Below, in pieces: positions 4,907 to 7,252 of a stretch of DNA of 7,252 nucleotides; position 1 is the first letter of the stretch; each line of letters begins with the position of its first letter. Below the pieces are notes generated by a model. That model did not search any database. It was not told where the DNA came from and saw only the letters and a list, made by a program, of their open reading frames with translations. Location of the stretch: contig JALXAI010000153.1 of NCBI GenBank assembly GCA_026992215.1, forward strand, positions 1 to 7,252, written 5' to 3'. Source of the DNA: Desulfobacterales bacterium. GTDB lineage: Bacteria > Desulfobacterota > Syntrophobacteria > B119-G9. The position numbers were made by a program, and so were the translations under genes.

Positions 4907-6088
4907 ATGGAGCTTAGGATTGCGATAGTTATCGGCACCAGACCCGAAGGGGTCAAGCTGGCGCCTGTTATAAGTTTATTGCGAAAATCTCCCTTGCTTA
5001 AAACATCTGTCGTCTCTACCGGGCAACACAGAGAAATGTTGCAGGATATCCTGGAAGTATTTGCAATTGAACCGGATATAAGGTTGTCAGTCATGAGCCG
5101 CGAACAGTCTCTTGGCCAGATCACATCAAGGGTTATCGAAAGAATTGATCAGGTTTTCCGCGAGATAAACCCGGAGCTTGTAATGGTGCAGGGGGATACC
5201 ACCAGTGCCTTTGCAACTTCCCTCGCAGCATTTTACTCCCGCATTCCCGTGGCACATGTCGAAGCGGGGCTTAGAACACATAAAATCGACAGCCCCTTCC
5301 CTGAAGAAGCAAATCGCAAACTTATTGGCGCCATAGCAAGCATCCATTTCGCCCCCACGCCGGTTGCCAGGAAAAACCTCCTAAGCGAAGGGATCCCCGG
5401 TGAAAAAATATACATCACCGGTAATCCTGTGGTTGACGCACTAAAAAAAATGGAACAATCAGCATCTTCATGCACAAAGGAGTTTATTTCAAGCCTTAGC
5501 TCGAGTGGTAAAAGAATAATCCTCGTTACCTTCCACAGGCGAGAATCCTGGGACAGGCCACTGAGAAGAGTTTGCAGTGCCATAGCCGATCTGGCCGAAT
5601 CTCTCAATGACGTTTGCTTTGTTTTCCCCGTACACAAAAATCCGGCAATAAGGGAAACGGTCAGTGCACTGTTGAGTGCCCGACCAAATGTTTACCTTGA
5701 AGAACCGTTCTCCTACCCGGATCTCCTGTATATATTAAAACATTCCGCGCTTGTAATGACTGATTCAGGCGGCATACAGGAGGAAGCGCCTTCTTACAAC
5801 GTTCCCGTACTAATCTTAAGGTATGAAACCGAACGACCGGAAATAATTCAGTCTGAACTGGGAGTTCTGGTAGGAACCGATAGGGAAAGAATAGTCCGGG
5901 AAACGCTCAAAAAACTTGCCCAAGGCAATCCACGAAAGAATCGTGATACCATCAATCCCTTTGGAGACGGCAGGGCAAGCGAACGCATAAAGCTGGCACT
6001 TGAACGTTATATAATGGGGAAAGCTCCCCTTTTGACCACTGATGAAGAATTTCATGCCCCCTTTGGTGAACAATTAAGCATCACATGA
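4907..6088 (+). CDS. wecB: Non-hydrolysing UDP-N-acetylglucosamine 2-epimerase
   Basis: This 393-residue cytoplasmic enzyme interconverts UDP-GlcNAc and UDP-ManNAc. The two-Rossmann-domain family motifs are present in order: GTRPEGVKLAP (10-20), TGQHREML (38-45), QGDTTSAFATSLAAF (95-109), HVEAGLRT (117-124), PFPEEANR (130-137), ITGNPVVDAL (170-179), HRRESWD (210-216), FPVHKNP (240-246), DSGGIQEEAP (286-295), ETERPE (307-312) and NPFGDG (350-355). Compared with E. coli WecB, the catalytic residues appear as D97, E119, E133 and H210. The last 25 residues extend a little past the usual end. The ATG at 4907 lacks an obvious ribosome-binding site, and an in-frame stop lies just upstream. The gene is followed after 7 bases by the NfrB-type transferase. 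A WbpI-type epimerase acting on UDP-GlcNAc3NAcA is the main alternative. Confidence 0.93.
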   Translation: MELRIAIVIGTRPEGVKLAPVISLLRKSPLLKTSVVSTGQHREMLQDILEVFAIEPDIRLSVMSREQSLGQITSRVIERIDQVFREINPELVMVQGDTTSAFATSLAAFYSRIPVAHVEAGLRTHKIDSPFPEEANRKLIGAIASIHFAPTPVARKNLLSEGIPGEKIYITGNPVVDALKKMEQSASSCTKEFISSLSSSGKRIILVTFHRRESWDRPLRRVCSAIADLAESLNDVCFVFPVHKNPAIRETVSALLSARPNVYLEEPFSYPDLLYILKHSALVMTDSGGIQEEAPSYNVPVLILRYETERPEIIQSELGVLVGTDRERIVRETLKKLAQGNPRKNRDTINPFGDGRASERIKLALERYIMGKAPLLTTDEEFHAPFGEQLSIT

Positions 6089-6095
6089 CCGTACC

Positions 6096-7252
6096 ATGTT
6101 AATTATGCCTTACATACTTGTATTCACGAAGATACTTCTCCTGGTGTGTGCCGTTGTGTTCACGTGGAATGGCTTCGAAGAACTGTTTATCGACATTTAC
6201 TGGATATGCAGAACACTCTACCGCAAACTTTACGTAATGAAACGCTACAAGCCCCTGGAGGAAGAACAGCTTCTCGCCGTCCCCGAAAAACCCGTGGCAA
6301 TATTGATCCCCTGCTGGGATGAAAGTGCCGTGATCGGGAACATGCTGAAAAATACCCTTAACACACTGAACTACAGTAACTACACCATCTTCGTCGGAAG
6401 CTATCTTAACGATCCCGAAACACGGCGGGAAGTTGACATCATAAGGGAACAATACGACAACGTTGAACGCGTCATATGTCCGAGAGAAGGTCCTACAAAT
6501 AAAGCCGACTGCCTTAACTGGGTGTTAAAAGGGATCCAGTTGTATGAGCAGGAAAACAACATGCGCTTCGAGATATTCGTTATTGAAGACGCCGAAGACA
6601 TACTGCATCCTCTTGCCCTCAAACTTTTCAACTACTTGATTCCCCGAAAAGATATGATTCAGCTCCCGGTTTTCCCGATACCGGGTAAATGGTATGAATT
6701 CACCAGGAACCACTACCTTGACGAATTCGCTGAAAATCACACGAGGGACATGGTGGTTCGAGAAGCGCTGGCCCAGAAGCTCCCATCCGCCGGCGTGGGA
6801 ACAGCGCTCAGCAGGAAAACCATCGATATTCTCAGAAAGAAAAACAGAGACCAGATCTTCAACGTCGATTCTCTGGCGGAAGACTACGAACTGGGACTTG
6901 AACTCGGGAAATACGATCTCAAGCAGGTATTTGTACGAAAGGCTATTGTGCGCAAAGTGACTTCAGTCACGAACGGCAGGGTCAGGGAAAAGAAAAAAAG
7001 GGAATACATTGCTATCCATGAATATTTCCCGAAAAAATTTACTGATTCCGTAAGGCAAAAATCAAGATGGGTAGTGGGAATTGCACTCCAGGGATGGGCA
7101 TATCTTGGATGGTACGGAAGTTTTATTAACAAGTTCATGTTATATCGAGACAGAAAATCTTTGATCACCAATCAAATTAATTTGCTGGGAAACTTGCTCG
7201 CGATTTTTATAAGTTGTCTACTGCTCTACCAGTGGATGATCCCTGATGCTTA
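6096..7252 (+). CDS. nfrB: NfrB-type membrane glycosyltransferase (GT2), N-terminal part
   Basis: The first 385 codons are present; the rest lies beyond the right edge. One membrane segment (residues 5-23) precedes a cytoplasmic family-2 glycosyltransferase domain. It begins KPVAILIPCWDESAVIGNML (65-84) and includes CPREGPTNKADCLNW (128-142). The nucleotide-sugar aspartates are in EDAED (164-168), the acceptor-site aspartate is in LAEDYELG (260-267, TED-like), and QKSRW (321-325) is the QxxRW motif of processive synthases. A second membrane segment starts near 362. The segments IFVGSYLNDPE, RKDMIQLPVFP and PSAGVGTALSR match phage N4 adsorption protein B. E. coli NfrB has a C-terminal MshEN domain that binds c-di-GMP; that part is outside the window. 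The ATG at 6096 has no clear ribosome-binding site, and ATG at 6105 is an alternative. The 7-base gap after wecB suggests coupled translation. Confidence 0.9.
   Translation, partial: MLIMPYILVFTKILLLVCAVVFTWNGFEELFIDIYWICRTLYRKLYVMKRYKPLEEEQLLAVPEKPVAILIPCWDESAVIGNMLKNTLNTLNYSNYTIFVGSYLNDPETRREVDIIREQYDNVERVICPREGPTNKADCLNWVLKGIQLYEQENNMRFEIFVIEDAEDILHPLALKLFNYLIPRKDMIQLPVFPIPGKWYEFTRNHYLDEFAENHTRDMVVREALAQKLPSAGVGTALSRKTIDILRKKNRDQIFNVDSLAEDYELGLELGKYDLKQVFVRKAIVRKVTSVTNGRVREKKKREYIAIHEYFPKKFTDSVRQKSRWVVGIALQGWAYLGWYGSFINKFMLYRDRKSLITNQINLLGNLLAIFISCLLLYQWMIPDA

Noticed and set aside
1..7252. CRISPR arrays, tRNA or rRNA genes
   Set aside because: No regularly spaced repeats and no cloverleaf or ribosomal RNA signature sequences were found on either strand by eye.

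Overview
The window looks like part of a surface-polysaccharide locus of a Gram-negative bacterium, interrupted by a cluster of toxin-antitoxin type genes. The polysaccharide genes are a sugar-nucleotide oxidoreductase, a UDP-GlcNAc 2-epimerase and an NfrB-type membrane glycosyltransferase. The gene content and moderate base composition resemble Desulfobacterota-like genomes, but nothing here fixes the taxon.

Layout: everything from 1 to 4302 reads on the minus strand, and everything from 4907 to the right edge reads on the plus strand. Reading the minus strand from right to left there is: a winged-helix regulator with a degenerate nucleotidyltransferase domain (3733-4302); a broken gene for a small exported protein (3281-3663); two tiny overlapping ORFs (3161-3265 and 3117-3164); an MntA/HepT pair with a 4-base overlap (2690-3115 and 2235-2693); a second putative toxin-antitoxin pair made of a small partner and an AbiEii-like nucleotidyltransferase (1802-2077 and 1252-1878); about 0.5 kb without a convincing gene (738-1251); and the N-terminal part of a Gfo/Idh/MocA dehydrogenase that leaves the window at base 1. 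The 604-base gap 4303-4906 separates divergent transcription units and should hold promoters in both directions. It contains a 10-bp tandem repeat and a dyad element.

On the plus strand the epimerase (wecB type) is followed after 7 bases by an NfrB-type family-2 glycosyltransferase, which is cut by the right edge. The epimerase would make UDP-ManNAc from UDP-GlcNAc. In Escherichia coli NfrB is known to depend on that product to build the N4 phage receptor glycan under c-di-GMP control. The two genes here therefore read as a compact unit that makes and then uses UDP-ManNAc. The regulator belongs to a family that I recall beside such polysaccharide genes and probably controls the divergent region. 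The dehydrogenase at the left edge points to an N-acetylated uronic acid sugar, so the wider locus may use more than one UDP-GlcNAc derivative.

Three genes in about 3 kb carry nucleotidyltransferase-fold domains: the AbiEii-like protein, MntA, and the degenerate domain of the regulator. The first two are best explained as defence or stabilisation modules inserted into the locus.
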